Origin: an uncultured Rhodopila sp.
Lineage (GTDB): Bacteria > Pseudomonadota > Alphaproteobacteria > Acetobacterales > Acetobacteraceae
Direction: 5' to 3'
Assembly (NCBI GenBank): GCA_903851415.1
Contig: CAINOE010000049.1
Span: 168,551 to 232,550, forward strand
Length of the DNA stretch: 64,000 nt
The notes under the pieces were generated by a model. That model did no database searches. It worked only from the letters and a program-made list of their open reading frames with translations, and was not told the DNA's origin. Within the stretch, counting starts at the first letter, position 1; each line of letters begins with the position of its first letter. The translations under genes were made by a program, and so were the position numbers. Below are positions 56,593 to 64,000 of the stretch, in pieces.

Positions 56593-57999
56593 ATGACTGA
56601 CGTTCGCAGGGAAACCGATAGCCTCGGCGTTGTTGAAGTGCCTGCCGACAAATTATGGGGCGCGCAGACCCAGCGCTCACTGGAGCATTTCAGTATCGGG
56701 CACGATCTGATGCCGCGCGAAATGATCGCGGCCTATGCCGTGTTGAAAAAAGCCTGCGCCATCGTCAATCATAAAGCCGGCCGTCTGAACGAGCCGGCAC
56801 ACGGGCTGATCGTGCGGGTTTGCGACGAAATCATTTCCGGACGGCACCACGACATGTTTCCGCTGCACGTCTGGATGACCGGCAGCGGCACCCAGTTCAA
56901 CATGAATGTCAACGAGGTGATTTCCAACCGCTGCTGCCAGCTTGCCGGAACCGATCCTGGCAGCAAGACGCCGGTGCATCCGAACGACGATGTCAACATG
57001 TCGCAGTCGTCGAATGATTCGTTCCCGTCGGCGATGTACATTGCCGCCGCAACGAACGTGACGGCGCGGCTGCTGCCGGCGGTGGCCGCTCTGCGCGATG
57101 CCATCGCCGCCAAAGCGGAGGAATGGCAGGACATCGTCAAGATCGGCCGCACCCATATGCAGGATGCCACGCCTATTACTCTGGGCCAGGAATGGTCGGG
57201 GTACGCGGGGATGTTGAGCGACAATATCGAACGCATCGAAAGCGCCCTGACGAGCGTTTACCACCTCGCACTCGGGGGCACCGCCGTCGGCACCGGGATC
57301 AATGCGGCTCCCGGCTTTGCCGAGGCTGCCGCTGCCGAAATCGCGGCGCTGACCGGGCTGCCGTTCATCACGGCGCCGAACAAATTCACCGTGCAGGGCT
57401 CGCACGACGCGCTGGTCGCGTTGTCCGGAACCTTCCGGACCCTCGCCGTTTCGCTGTATAAAATCGGCAACGACATCCGCCTGATGTCCTGCGGACCGCG
57501 CGCCGGCTTCGCGGAGCTGGAGATACCGGAAAATGAACCAGGGTCCTCCATCATGCCGGGCAAAGTAAACCCCACCCAGGCCGAGGCGCTCACCATGATC
57601 GCCGCCCAGGTCATGGCCAACGACGTGGCGGTCGGCTTTGGCGGCGCCGGCGGCTACCTTGAAATGAACGTCTACAAGCCGCTGATGATCTTCAACATCG
57701 CCCATTCGATTACAATAATGACGGATGGCTGCACGAACTTCCGGAAGTTCCTCGTCGAAGGCACGCGCCCGAACCTCGGCAAGATCAAGGAGTATGTCGA
57801 GCGGTCGCTGATGCTGGTCACCGCGCTGGCTCCGGTAATCGGCTACGACAAGGCGTCGCAAATCGCGCACCACGCGATGGATCATAACCTGACCTTGAAA
57901 GAAGCGGCCTTGCAGCTCGGCTTTGTTACTGAGGCAGAATTCGACCGGGTCGTCGATCCGGCGAAAATGGTCCGGCCCTACGTCGCACAGGAAACATAA
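56593..57999 (+). CDS. fumC: Fumarate hydratase class II FumC
   Basis: TCA-cycle enzyme interconverting fumarate and malate without an iron-sulfur cluster. 468 aa. Family motifs are [69 protein letters not shown] and the catalytic-loop Ser in [17 protein letters not shown]. The malic enzyme gene follows 18 nt downstream, pairing malate formation with malate oxidation. Confidence 0.98.
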   Translation: MTDVRRETDSLGVVEVPADKLWGAQTQRSLEHFSIGHDLMPREMIAAYAVLKKACAIVNHKAGRLNEPAHGLIVRVCDEIISGRHHDMFPLHVWMTGSGTQFNMNVNEVISNRCCQLAGTDPGSKTPVHPNDDVNMSQSSNDSFPSAMYIAAATNVTARLLPAVAALRDAIAAKAEEWQDIVKIGRTHMQDATPITLGQEWSGYAGMLSDNIERIESALTSVYHLALGGTAVGTGINAAPGFAEAAAAEIAALTGLPFITAPNKFTVQGSHDALVALSGTFRTLAVSLYKIGNDIRLMSCGPRAGFAELEIPENEPGSSIMPGKVNPTQAEALTMIAAQVMANDVAVGFGGAGGYLEMNVYKPLMIFNIAHSITIMTDGCTNFRKFLVEGTRPNLGKIKEYVERSLMLVTALAPVIGYDKASQIAHHAMDHNLTLKEAALQLGFVTEAEFDRVVDPAKMVRPYVAQET

Positions 58000-58017
58000 C
58001 CCCGGGAGAGCGATCCG

Positions 58018-59640
58018 ATGGCAAAGCGCGGCATCGAACTGATCATGGATGCGTCCCTGAACAAATCGACTGCCTTTACCGAGGCCGAACGACAGGCATT
58101 GGGCCTTGTCGGCCTGGTTCCGGATGTAACTGAATCCGAGGACCTGCAATTGCGCCGGGTGCTGCTGCAACTGGGGCACAAGACAACCGATCTGGATCGG
58201 TACATCTACCTGGTCAACCTGCTCGACCACGATGAAACGCTGTTCTACCGCACGATCATGTCGGACCCGATGCGGTTTCTGCCGATCGTCTACGACCCGA
58301 CCATCGGCGAGGCGTGCCTGAAGTTCGGGCATATCTACCGCCAGACGCGCGGCATGTACCTGTCGATCGAGCGCCGCGGGCATGTCAGGGAGATCCTGCG
58401 GAACTGGCCGCAAAAGGACATCCGCTTCATCTGCGTCACCGACGGCGGCCGTATCCTGGGCCTCGGCGATCTCGGCGCGAACGGAATGGGCATCCCTATC
58501 GGCAAGCTCCAGCTCTATACCGCCGCCGCGGGCGTGCCGCCGCAATATCTGCTGCCGACGTATCTCGATGCCGGCACGAACAACGAGCAGTATCTGCAAG
58601 ACCCGCTATATCTCGGACTGCGCAAGACGCGGCCGGCGACGGCGCAGCTGTTCTCCTTCGTGGACGAATTTGTCGAGGCTGTGCAGGAGGTCTTTCCAAA
58701 CTGCTGCATCCACTTCGAGGACTGGACCGGCGTCGATGCGGTGCATCTTCTGCAACGCTATCGCGACAAATACTGCGTCTACAACGACGACGTGCAGGGC
58801 ACGGCCGGCATAACCCTCGCCGGAATGATCAACGCCGTGAAGCTGAAGGGAACCAAGCTCACGGACGAGAAATACCTGTTCCTGGGCGCCGGTTCCGCGG
58901 GCATCGGGCTGGCGGACCTGCTGTGCTCAGCGTTGGTTGCCGAGGGGATGGCGCTGACGGCGGCGCAGGCGCAGGTCTATATGTTCGATGTGCAAGGGCT
59001 GCTGCAATCGGAACGCACCGATCTGGTGGATTTCCAGCGTCCCTATGCGCACCGGCATCCGCCGACAACCGACTTCCTGGCGGCGATCGAAAGCGTCAAG
59101 CCGACAACGATCATCGGCGTCAGCACCATCGGCGGCGCGTTCAGCCAGCCGATCATCGCGGCGATGTCGAAGCTGAATGAAAGGCCGGTGATCCTGGCGC
59201 TGTCCAATCCGACCGAGCATGCGGAATGCACCGCCGAGCAGGCGTATAAATGGTCGCAGGGCAAGGCGATTTTCGCGGCGGGCGTGCAGTTTCCGCCGGT
59301 CAGCTACAACGGCCGGACCTATCTCCCCGGTCAGGCCAACAACTTCTACATCTTCCCGGCCGTCGGGATGGCGATTTTCGCGACACGCGCAATACGCGTG
59401 ACGGACGCGATGTTCATCGAGGCCGCCGCGGCGGTCGCCGATCAGGTTTCGGAAGAACAACGCCAGCAGGGGCTGCTGTATCCGTTGCAGTCGAATATCC
59501 TGGAGACTGAGATAAAGACAGCGGCGCGGGTGGCTAAGCTGGTATTCGATTCGAATTTGGCGCGGGTGGACCGGCCGGCGGATATGGAGGCGTTCATCCG
59601 GGAGCACGTTTACAAGCCGGAGTATCCGACGCTGGCCTGA
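58018..59640 (+). CDS. maeA: NAD-dependent malic enzyme (MaeA type)
   Basis: Oxidative decarboxylation of malate to pyruvate. 540 aa, the long bacterial/eukaryotic-like form. MRFLPIVYDPTIGEACLKFG, FICVTDGGRILGLGDLGANG and HFEDWTGVDAVHLLQRYRDK line the active site. YNDDVQGTAGITLAG carries metal-binding Asp residues, and YLFLGAGSAGIGLADLLCSA is the NAD-binding loop. The start ATG 58018 has a CCGGGAGAGC leader. The NAD preference is inferred from the family; co-transcription with fumC is likely. Confidence 0.94.
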   Translation: MAKRGIELIMDASLNKSTAFTEAERQALGLVGLVPDVTESEDLQLRRVLLQLGHKTTDLDRYIYLVNLLDHDETLFYRTIMSDPMRFLPIVYDPTIGEACLKFGHIYRQTRGMYLSIERRGHVREILRNWPQKDIRFICVTDGGRILGLGDLGANGMGIPIGKLQLYTAAAGVPPQYLLPTYLDAGTNNEQYLQDPLYLGLRKTRPATAQLFSFVDEFVEAVQEVFPNCCIHFEDWTGVDAVHLLQRYRDKYCVYNDDVQGTAGITLAGMINAVKLKGTKLTDEKYLFLGAGSAGIGLADLLCSALVAEGMALTAAQAQVYMFDVQGLLQSERTDLVDFQRPYAHRHPPTTDFLAAIESVKPTTIIGVSTIGGAFSQPIIAAMSKLNERPVILALSNPTEHAECTAEQAYKWSQGKAIFAAGVQFPPVSYNGRTYLPGQANNFYIFPAVGMAIFATRAIRVTDAMFIEAAAAVADQVSEEQRQQGLLYPLQSNILETEIKTAARVAKLVFDSNLARVDRPADMEAFIREHVYKPEYPTLA

Positions 59641-59711
59641 ACGACGGAGCGGCGGCGATTCCAAGGGGCAGCAACACCGGGGGCGGCTGGCGACACGGCC
59701 GTAGCCTCCCG

Positions 59712-59801
59712 TGTCATGGCCGGATTCAGTCCGGCCTTCCACGACTTGCGGTGGTTGGCCCGGCAAAGTCGTGGATGGCCGGCACAAGGCCGGCCATGAC
59801 A
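59712..59801. repeat. Dispersed palindromic repeat, family B, copy 3
   Basis: Inverted arms TGTCATGGCCGGATTCAGTC and its partner ending AGGCCGGCCATGACA, each also a hairpin; the inversion continues as TCCACGACT/AGTCGTGGA. Between maeA and the phnE stop. Confidence 0.75.
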
Positions 59802-59823
59802 CCGGGCGGCGCGGCGGCCCATG

Positions 59824-60645
59824 TCAGCTGTTCACCCCGCCAATCAGCCGCAGCCGCAGATACCGTGACGTCGTATCGATGATCGCCACCGAAATCAAAA
59901 TCAGCACGATCACGTAAGCCACCTGATCCCAGGCGTTGATCTGAATCCGTTCCGACAGCCGCAGCCCGATCCCCCCTGCCCCGACCAACCCCAGAATCGT
60001 CGCCTCCCGCGAATTCGATTCGATCGAGTATAAAGTCTGGCTGATCATCACCGGCAGCACCTGCGGCAACACCCCGTACCGCAACCGCCCGATAAACCCG
60101 GCACCGGTGGATGTAATTCCTTCCACCTGCTTGCGGTCGATACTTTCCGCCGCCTCGGCGAACAGTTTCGCCAAAACCCCGGTCTCCGCCACGGCAATCG
60201 CCAAAATCCCCGCGATCGGCCCCAATCCCATCGCCCGCACGAACACCAGCGCCCAGATCAACTGATCCAGTCCGCGCAGCCCGTCGAACAGGCGCCGTGT
60301 AACGAAATGGAATACCCCGGCCGGAATGATGTTGCGCGCCCCCAGGAAGCCCAGAGGCACCGCGAACATCACCGCCAGCATCGAACCAAGATACGCCATC
60401 GCGACGGTCTCCAGCATCGACCGCCACAGCTCGACATGGTCCCACTCCATGATGTGCGACCAGTCCAGCATCAGCCGCACGATCACCCAAACCCGGGGCA
60501 GATCGGTGAAGACCCGGACGAAATCGAACAGCCAAAGCAGATAAAACAGATATCCGAACACCGCCGCCAGCAGCACCCGGGGCAACCATGCGCGGCGGCG
60601 AAACACCTCAGGAAACCGCGCCCGCTCCGCCGCGATGTCAATCAT
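59824..60645 (-). CDS. phnE: Phosphonate-type ABC transporter permease PhnE (second copy)
   Basis: 273-aa inner-membrane permease of the PhnE family. About six helices; LFDGLRGLDQLIWALVFVRAMG and GPIAGILAIAVAETGVLAKLF contain the PhnE signature, and the EAA-like loop is EAAESIDRKQVEGITSTGAG. The start overlaps the stop of the first phnE by ATGA. The two permeases probably form a heterodimer. Confidence 0.93.
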   Translation of the reverse strand: MIDIAAERARFPEVFRRRAWLPRVLLAAVFGYLFYLLWLFDFVRVFTDLPRVWVIVRLMLDWSHIMEWDHVELWRSMLETVAMAYLGSMLAVMFAVPLGFLGARNIIPAGVFHFVTRRLFDGLRGLDQLIWALVFVRAMGLGPIAGILAIAVAETGVLAKLFAEAAESIDRKQVEGITSTGAGFIGRLRYGVLPQVLPVMISQTLYSIESNSREATILGLVGAGGIGLRLSERIQINAWDQVAYVIVLILISVAIIDTTSRYLRLRLIGGVNS

Positions 60646-61568
60646 GCCATCGCCCCGATGAAGCGGCGGCGGATCTGTTCCGATAAAAGGTCGATCGCGA
60701 CGACGATCAGCAGGATCAGGATGACGATCGCGCTGACCTCCTCATAGATGTTGAAGCCGATCACCCGCTTCAGCTCCTGCCCGATGCCGCCGGCCCCGAC
60801 GAAGCCGATGATGGTGGAGGACCGCACGTTGATCTCGAACCGCAGCAGCGCGTAGCTGAGGAACCCCGGCATCACCTGCGGCACGACGCCAAGCCGCATC
60901 TGCGCCAGCCAAGACCCTCCCGCCGCCCGGATGCCGTCCAGAGGCCGTTCGTCGGCGTTCTCGTTCAGCTCGCAAAACAGCTTGCCCAGCGTGCCGGCGG
61001 TGTGGACCGCGATGGCCAGGATGCCGGCCAGCGGCCCGATGCCGAACGGCCACACCAGGATGAAGGCCAGCACGACCTGCGGCACGGTGCGCATGAGCTC
61101 CAGGCAGCGCCGCGTCACGAAGACGATCGCGCCATGGCCGACCAGGCTGCGAGTCGCCGGAAAGGACAGCGCGAATGCCGCGGCGAAACCCAGCGCGGTC
61201 GCCAGGATCGCCATCTGGATCGTCTGCCACAGCAGCGCCAGATACACGTCGATGCGATAGAACCAGTACGCAATCGACTGCGGCTGCTTCACGCCGCCGA
61301 ACAGATGCGCCAGCGACAGCACCGGGATCGCCCGGGTGCTGCGTCCCGGCTCGATCGAGAACAGCTTGCCGAAATATTCGCCGATGCGCGGCAGGCCGTC
61401 GGCGATCGTCTCAGGCAGGAAGTTCGTCCACACCGCGGCAACGACGAACAGCAATGTGACCGCGGTGAAAGTAAGCAGCGTCTCGGTCTGACGCGCCCGC
61501 CGCAGCGCGCCGAAGCGCTGCTGGAACAGGCGGTAGGCCGGATCGTCTACCGGATCGAGCGCAGCCAC
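60642..61568 (-). CDS. phnE: Phosphonate-type ABC transporter permease PhnE (first copy)
   Basis: 308-aa permease with a longer N-terminus than the second copy. LMRTVPQVVLAFILVWPFG, GPLAGILAIAVHTAGTLGKLF and CELNENADERPLDGIRAAGGS are the matching family blocks. The start is GTG at 61568, sharing one base with the phnC stop. Located between the ATPase and the second permease, so the three are one operon. Confidence 0.93.
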   Translation of the reverse strand: MAALDPVDDPAYRLFQQRFGALRRARQTETLLTFTAVTLLFVVAAVWTNFLPETIADGLPRIGEYFGKLFSIEPGRSTRAIPVLSLAHLFGGVKQPQSIAYWFYRIDVYLALLWQTIQMAILATALGFAAAFALSFPATRSLVGHGAIVFVTRRCLELMRTVPQVVLAFILVWPFGIGPLAGILAIAVHTAGTLGKLFCELNENADERPLDGIRAAGGSWLAQMRLGVVPQVMPGFLSYALLRFEINVRSSTIIGFVGAGGIGQELKRVIGFNIYEEVSAIVILILLIVVAIDLLSEQIRRRFIGAMA

Positions 61569-62374
61569 TACCCGGCCGCGGCGGCGAGCGCGCCCGCGGG
61601 CAGCGCCGTCGAGGTGATCCGCTCGTCCAGCACGTCATGGTCCGCCTGGCCGTAAATATCCCGCAGCACGGTCTCGGTCAGCGCCTCCGGGGCGCCGTCG
61701 AAGACGATGCGGCCGGCCGACATGCCGATGATGCGGCGGCAATAACTGCGGGCGGTATCCAGCGTATGCAGGTTTGTCAGCACGGTGATGCCGTCGCGCC
61801 GGTTGATGTCGGCCAGCGCATCCATCACCAGCTTTGCGTTCAGCGGATCGAGCGAGGCGATCGGCTCATCCGCCAGCAGGATCTTCGGCTGCTGCATCAG
61901 CGCCCGGGCGATGGCGACGCGCTGCTGCTGGCCGCCCGACAGCGCGTCGGCGCGGTTCATCGCCATCTCGGCCATGCCGAGGCGATCCAGCGCGCGGACA
62001 GCCAGCGCGCGCTCGGCCGGGGTGAACCACTTCATCAGCACCCGGTGGATCGGCATGTCGTGCAGCCGGCCGCACATGACGTTGGTCAGCACGTCCAGGC
62101 GGTTCACCAGGTTGAACTGCTGGAAGATCATCGCGGTGCGTCCGCGCCAGGTGCGCAAATCCCGGCCGCGGAGCGCCGTGATATCGGTGCCGTCCGACAG
62201 GATTGTGCCCCCGGACGGATCGATCAGCCGGTTGATCAGGCGCAGGAGCGTGGATTTGCCGGCGCCGGACGGGCCGATGACGCCGATCATCTCGCCCTCG
62301 GCGATGGAGATGGAGGCGTTTGCGACGGCCCACCTGTCACCGAAGCGGCGGCTGATATCGACGAGTTCGAGCAA
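61568..62374 (-). CDS. phnC: Phosphonate-type ABC transporter ATP-binding protein PhnC
   Basis: 268-aa ATPase of the phosphonate/phosphate-ester import family. Walker [20 protein letters not shown]-loop [19 protein letters not shown], signature [16 protein letters not shown], Walker [19 protein letters not shown] and switch His in VLTNLHTLD. The start is a TTG (62374), with no in-frame ATG upstream, suggesting low translation. No phnD substrate-binding gene or phosphonate-degradation gene adjoins it. Confidence 0.94.
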   Translation of the reverse strand: MLELVDISRRFGDRWAVANASISIAEGEMIGVIGPSGAGKSTLLRLINRLIDPSGGTILSDGTDITALRGRDLRTWRGRTAMIFQQFNLVNRLDVLTNVMCGRLHDMPIHRVLMKWFTPAERALAVRALDRLGMAEMAMNRADALSGGQQQRVAIARALMQQPKILLADEPIASLDPLNAKLVMDALADINRRDGITVLTNLHTLDTARSYCRRIIGMSAGRIVFDGAPEALTETVLRDIYGQADHDVLDERITSTALPAGALAAAAG

Positions 62375-62815
62375 GCAGATGACCTGTCCCTGATACGGTC
62401 GCGCATGATGATCGCGCGCCCTGTGCCATTCGGCAATAGCAGCGCCCTGGCGGCCTGTGTGTGACGCTATGGTGACGGTGGGTGAGACCTATCCGCCACG
62501 GGTTCGCGGCGCCATCCTGCGGCAAACCGAAACATTTGCACATTTTTTTCGATATCAACACCAGTACGCATCCGATCGTTCGGCATTCATATCGCGGCTA
62601 AATTGAATGCTCCGCCCGCCGACAGTTTGGAACCATAACATTCTGGGCGCGATTGCGGGGCGCTGGCGGCAGGCCCGATCTGTCGCCGAATATATGCAAT
62701 GTAATATCCCGAAAGCATCGAGAATTGTGATCAATAAATAAAATCCGTTAGTTGACCGCACTCACGATTCCGTGAAAAGCCCGTCGCCATCCACCATGGC
62801 GCAAGGATAATCACG
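62375..62815. other. Divergent intergenic region between phnC and the esterase
   Basis: 441 nt, AT-rich towards the right (62690-62760). No gene was recognised; the track ORFs here are shadows. It must contain promoters for both flanking genes; no Pho-box-like direct repeat was identified. Confidence 0.35.
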
Positions 62816-64000
62816 ATGAGCGGCACACAAACTGCCACCCCCGGCAACTGGATCACGCAGACCATCAACGGCATGCAGTACGACGTCCTGCTGCCGGCAA
62901 ACTACGATCCTTCGATCAAGTATCCGACGGTGCTTTATCTGCATGCGCTGGACATGGGAACCGATCCGGGCGACCTCGTTCCGGAGGTAAACGCCTGGTT
63001 CAACACAACAACGTTCCGCACCGACTATCCGTCGATCATCGTGATGCCGCTGCTGGACCAGACCGCCGATCCGTCCGGCGAGACGATCAACTTCGGCGGC
63101 GTCAGCACGGCCGACACCGCCGGCGAGGACAATGCCATCGCGGCACTGCAACAGGTTCAGGCGCAGTACTCGGTCGATCCGTCGCGCATCTACGTCACGG
63201 GCAACAGTCTCGGCGGCATTGGCACCGAGGACATGATCATCAAATACAACGCCTATACGGGCACCGAGGGCAAGATTTTCGCCGCCGGCCTGTCGTTGGC
63301 GGGGGCCGATTACGGCCAGGGCTACCCGCAGCCGAACGCCTCGGTGGTGACGGCCCTGAAGAACGTGCCGTTCATGGCGATCCACGGCGGCCAGGATACG
63401 CAGGTGCCGCTGACCTGGGACCAGAATCTTTACGCTGCCGAACAAGCCATCGGCGGCGATATGATCTATACGCAGAACAACAGCCTCGCCCACGACGTCT
63501 GGGACACCTATTACCCGCAGGATGGCGCCGGAACCCCGCTCGGCTGGCTGTTCAGCCAGTCCGCCAGCGGATCGGCCGCCGCCCCGCCCGTCGTCACGCC
63601 GCCCGCAAGCCAAACGCCGTCCGCCAACGACACGGTCGTAGTGGCGGGATCGAGCGCCGCGATCACCGACGCCAGCGGCAATCTCTGGACCATCACCGCC
63701 GGCGGCCAGGTCGCGGTCAACGGCGCCACCGACACCGCAACGGCGAATGTGACCGAACTCGCCTACGTCAACGGCACGATCTGGCAGGAGAACGCCAGCA
63801 AGCTCTGGTGGGGCGAGACCAAGCCGAACGACTCCTGGGCGCCCGCCGCCGGGACGGCCACCAGCCCGCTGCCCGCAACGCCGGTGACGCCGCCGGTCGT
63901 GACGCCTCCCGCGACCAAGACGCCCTCCGCCAACGACACGGTGGTGCTGGCAGGATCGAGCGCCGCGATCACCGATGCCAGCGGCAACCTGTGGACCATC
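62816..64000 (+). CDS. Secreted esterase/depolymerase-like alpha/beta hydrolase with tandem C-terminal modules, 3' end missing
   Basis: Gene running off the right edge, missing from the ORF track because no stop lies in the window. It starts at ATG 62816 after AAGGATAATCACG (MSGTQTATPGNWITQTINGM). Residues about 15-245 form a polyhydroxyalkanoate-depolymerase/feruloyl-esterase-like hydrolase with YDVLLPANYDPSIKYPTVLY, nucleophile Ser in VTGNSLGGIGTED, Asp in IHGGQDTQVPL and His in NNSLAHDVWDTYY. From about residue 257 come repeated units (SANDTVV.AGSSAAITDASG, ELAYVNGTIWQENASKLWWG). No Sec signal peptide, so type I secretion is probable. Confidence 0.85.
   Translation, partial: MSGTQTATPGNWITQTINGMQYDVLLPANYDPSIKYPTVLYLHALDMGTDPGDLVPEVNAWFNTTTFRTDYPSIIVMPLLDQTADPSGETINFGGVSTADTAGEDNAIAALQQVQAQYSVDPSRIYVTGNSLGGIGTEDMIIKYNAYTGTEGKIFAAGLSLAGADYGQGYPQPNASVVTALKNVPFMAIHGGQDTQVPLTWDQNLYAAEQAIGGDMIYTQNNSLAHDVWDTYYPQDGAGTPLGWLFSQSASGSAAAPPVVTPPASQTPSANDTVVVAGSSAAITDASGNLWTITAGGQVAVNGATDTATANVTELAYVNGTIWQENASKLWWGETKPNDSWAPAAGTATSPLPATPVTPPVVTPPATKTPSANDTVVLAGSSAAITDASGNLWTI
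63584..64000 (+). repeat. In-frame tandem modules of the esterase, 306-nt period
   Basis: The first 111 nt (63584-63694) recur at 63890-64000 with few changes, giving PPVVTPPA linkers followed by SANDTVV(V/L)AGSSAAITDASG. One full 102-residue unit is visible and the second is cut by the window edge. Confidence 0.85.

Overview
The window is high-GC (mostly roughly 65-70 %), densely coded DNA from an alphaproteobacterium. Several conserved blocks fit Rhodospirillales, probably Acetobacteraceae: dnaK-dnaJ, dapB-metK-trmB, fabD-fabG-acpP-fabF-mltG, tesA/ybbA-ybbP, rsmB-heparinase-purH and cioAB with its small subunit. The taxonomic assignment is inferred from gene order and protein flavour, not from a search. 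The first gene (dnaK) lacks its 5' end. The last gene, a repeat-containing esterase, runs off the right edge, so the ORF track does not list it.

Layout. 1-4.5 kb: chaperones dnaK-dnaJ, a tetrameric-type zinc alcohol dehydrogenase and chaB. 4.6-5.6 kb: a lower-GC DUF3800 gene that looks acquired. 5.8-8.7 kb: lysine and SAM biosynthesis plus tRNA modification (dapB, metK, trmB). 8.7-10.1 kb: a frame-broken gene remnant, tRNA-Ala(GGC) with its promoter, and decayed sequence. 10.1-16.1 kb: a PEP-CTERM protein, selO, two luciferase-like oxidoreductases (one Tat-exported and FGD-like) and a Rieske-FAD reductase. 16.1-21.9 kb: an RND efflux permease and adaptor, a small membrane protein, a lipoprotein and a GNAT. 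21.8-26.3 kb: the fatty-acid synthesis cluster read leftwards and ending in mltG. 26.9-35.3 kb: GH13 glucosidase, ABM monooxygenase, DUF1345, thpR, tesA, ybbA-ybbP and a BI-1 family protein. 35.6-38.7 kb: cyanide-insensitive-type bd oxidase (cydA/cydB/DUF2474) and a SOUL protein. 38.9-41.8 kb: a choice-of-anchor A surface protein divergent from a frameshifted exosortase, a likely sorting enzyme and client pair. 41.8-44.1 kb: ferritin-like protein and SulP transporter. 44.2-47.8 kb: an accessory region with two related exported proteins and a SacI-family restriction-modification pair. 48-55 kb: purH, a GT4, heparinase II/III, rsmB and terC. 55.4-59.6 kb: a Gfo/Idh/MocA oxidoreductase, fumarase C and malic enzyme. 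59.8-62.4 kb: phosphonate-type ABC genes phnC-phnE-phnE with no phnD. 62.8 kb to the end: an exported esterase with tandem C-terminal modules.

Two families of dispersed palindromic repeats, three copies each, sit only in intergenic gaps. The most interesting parts are the exosortase/surface-protein locus with its frame break, the SacI-type R-M neighbourhood with the paired exported proteins, the repeat-bearing esterase, and the repeat families. No CRISPR array, complete transposon or phage module was seen.
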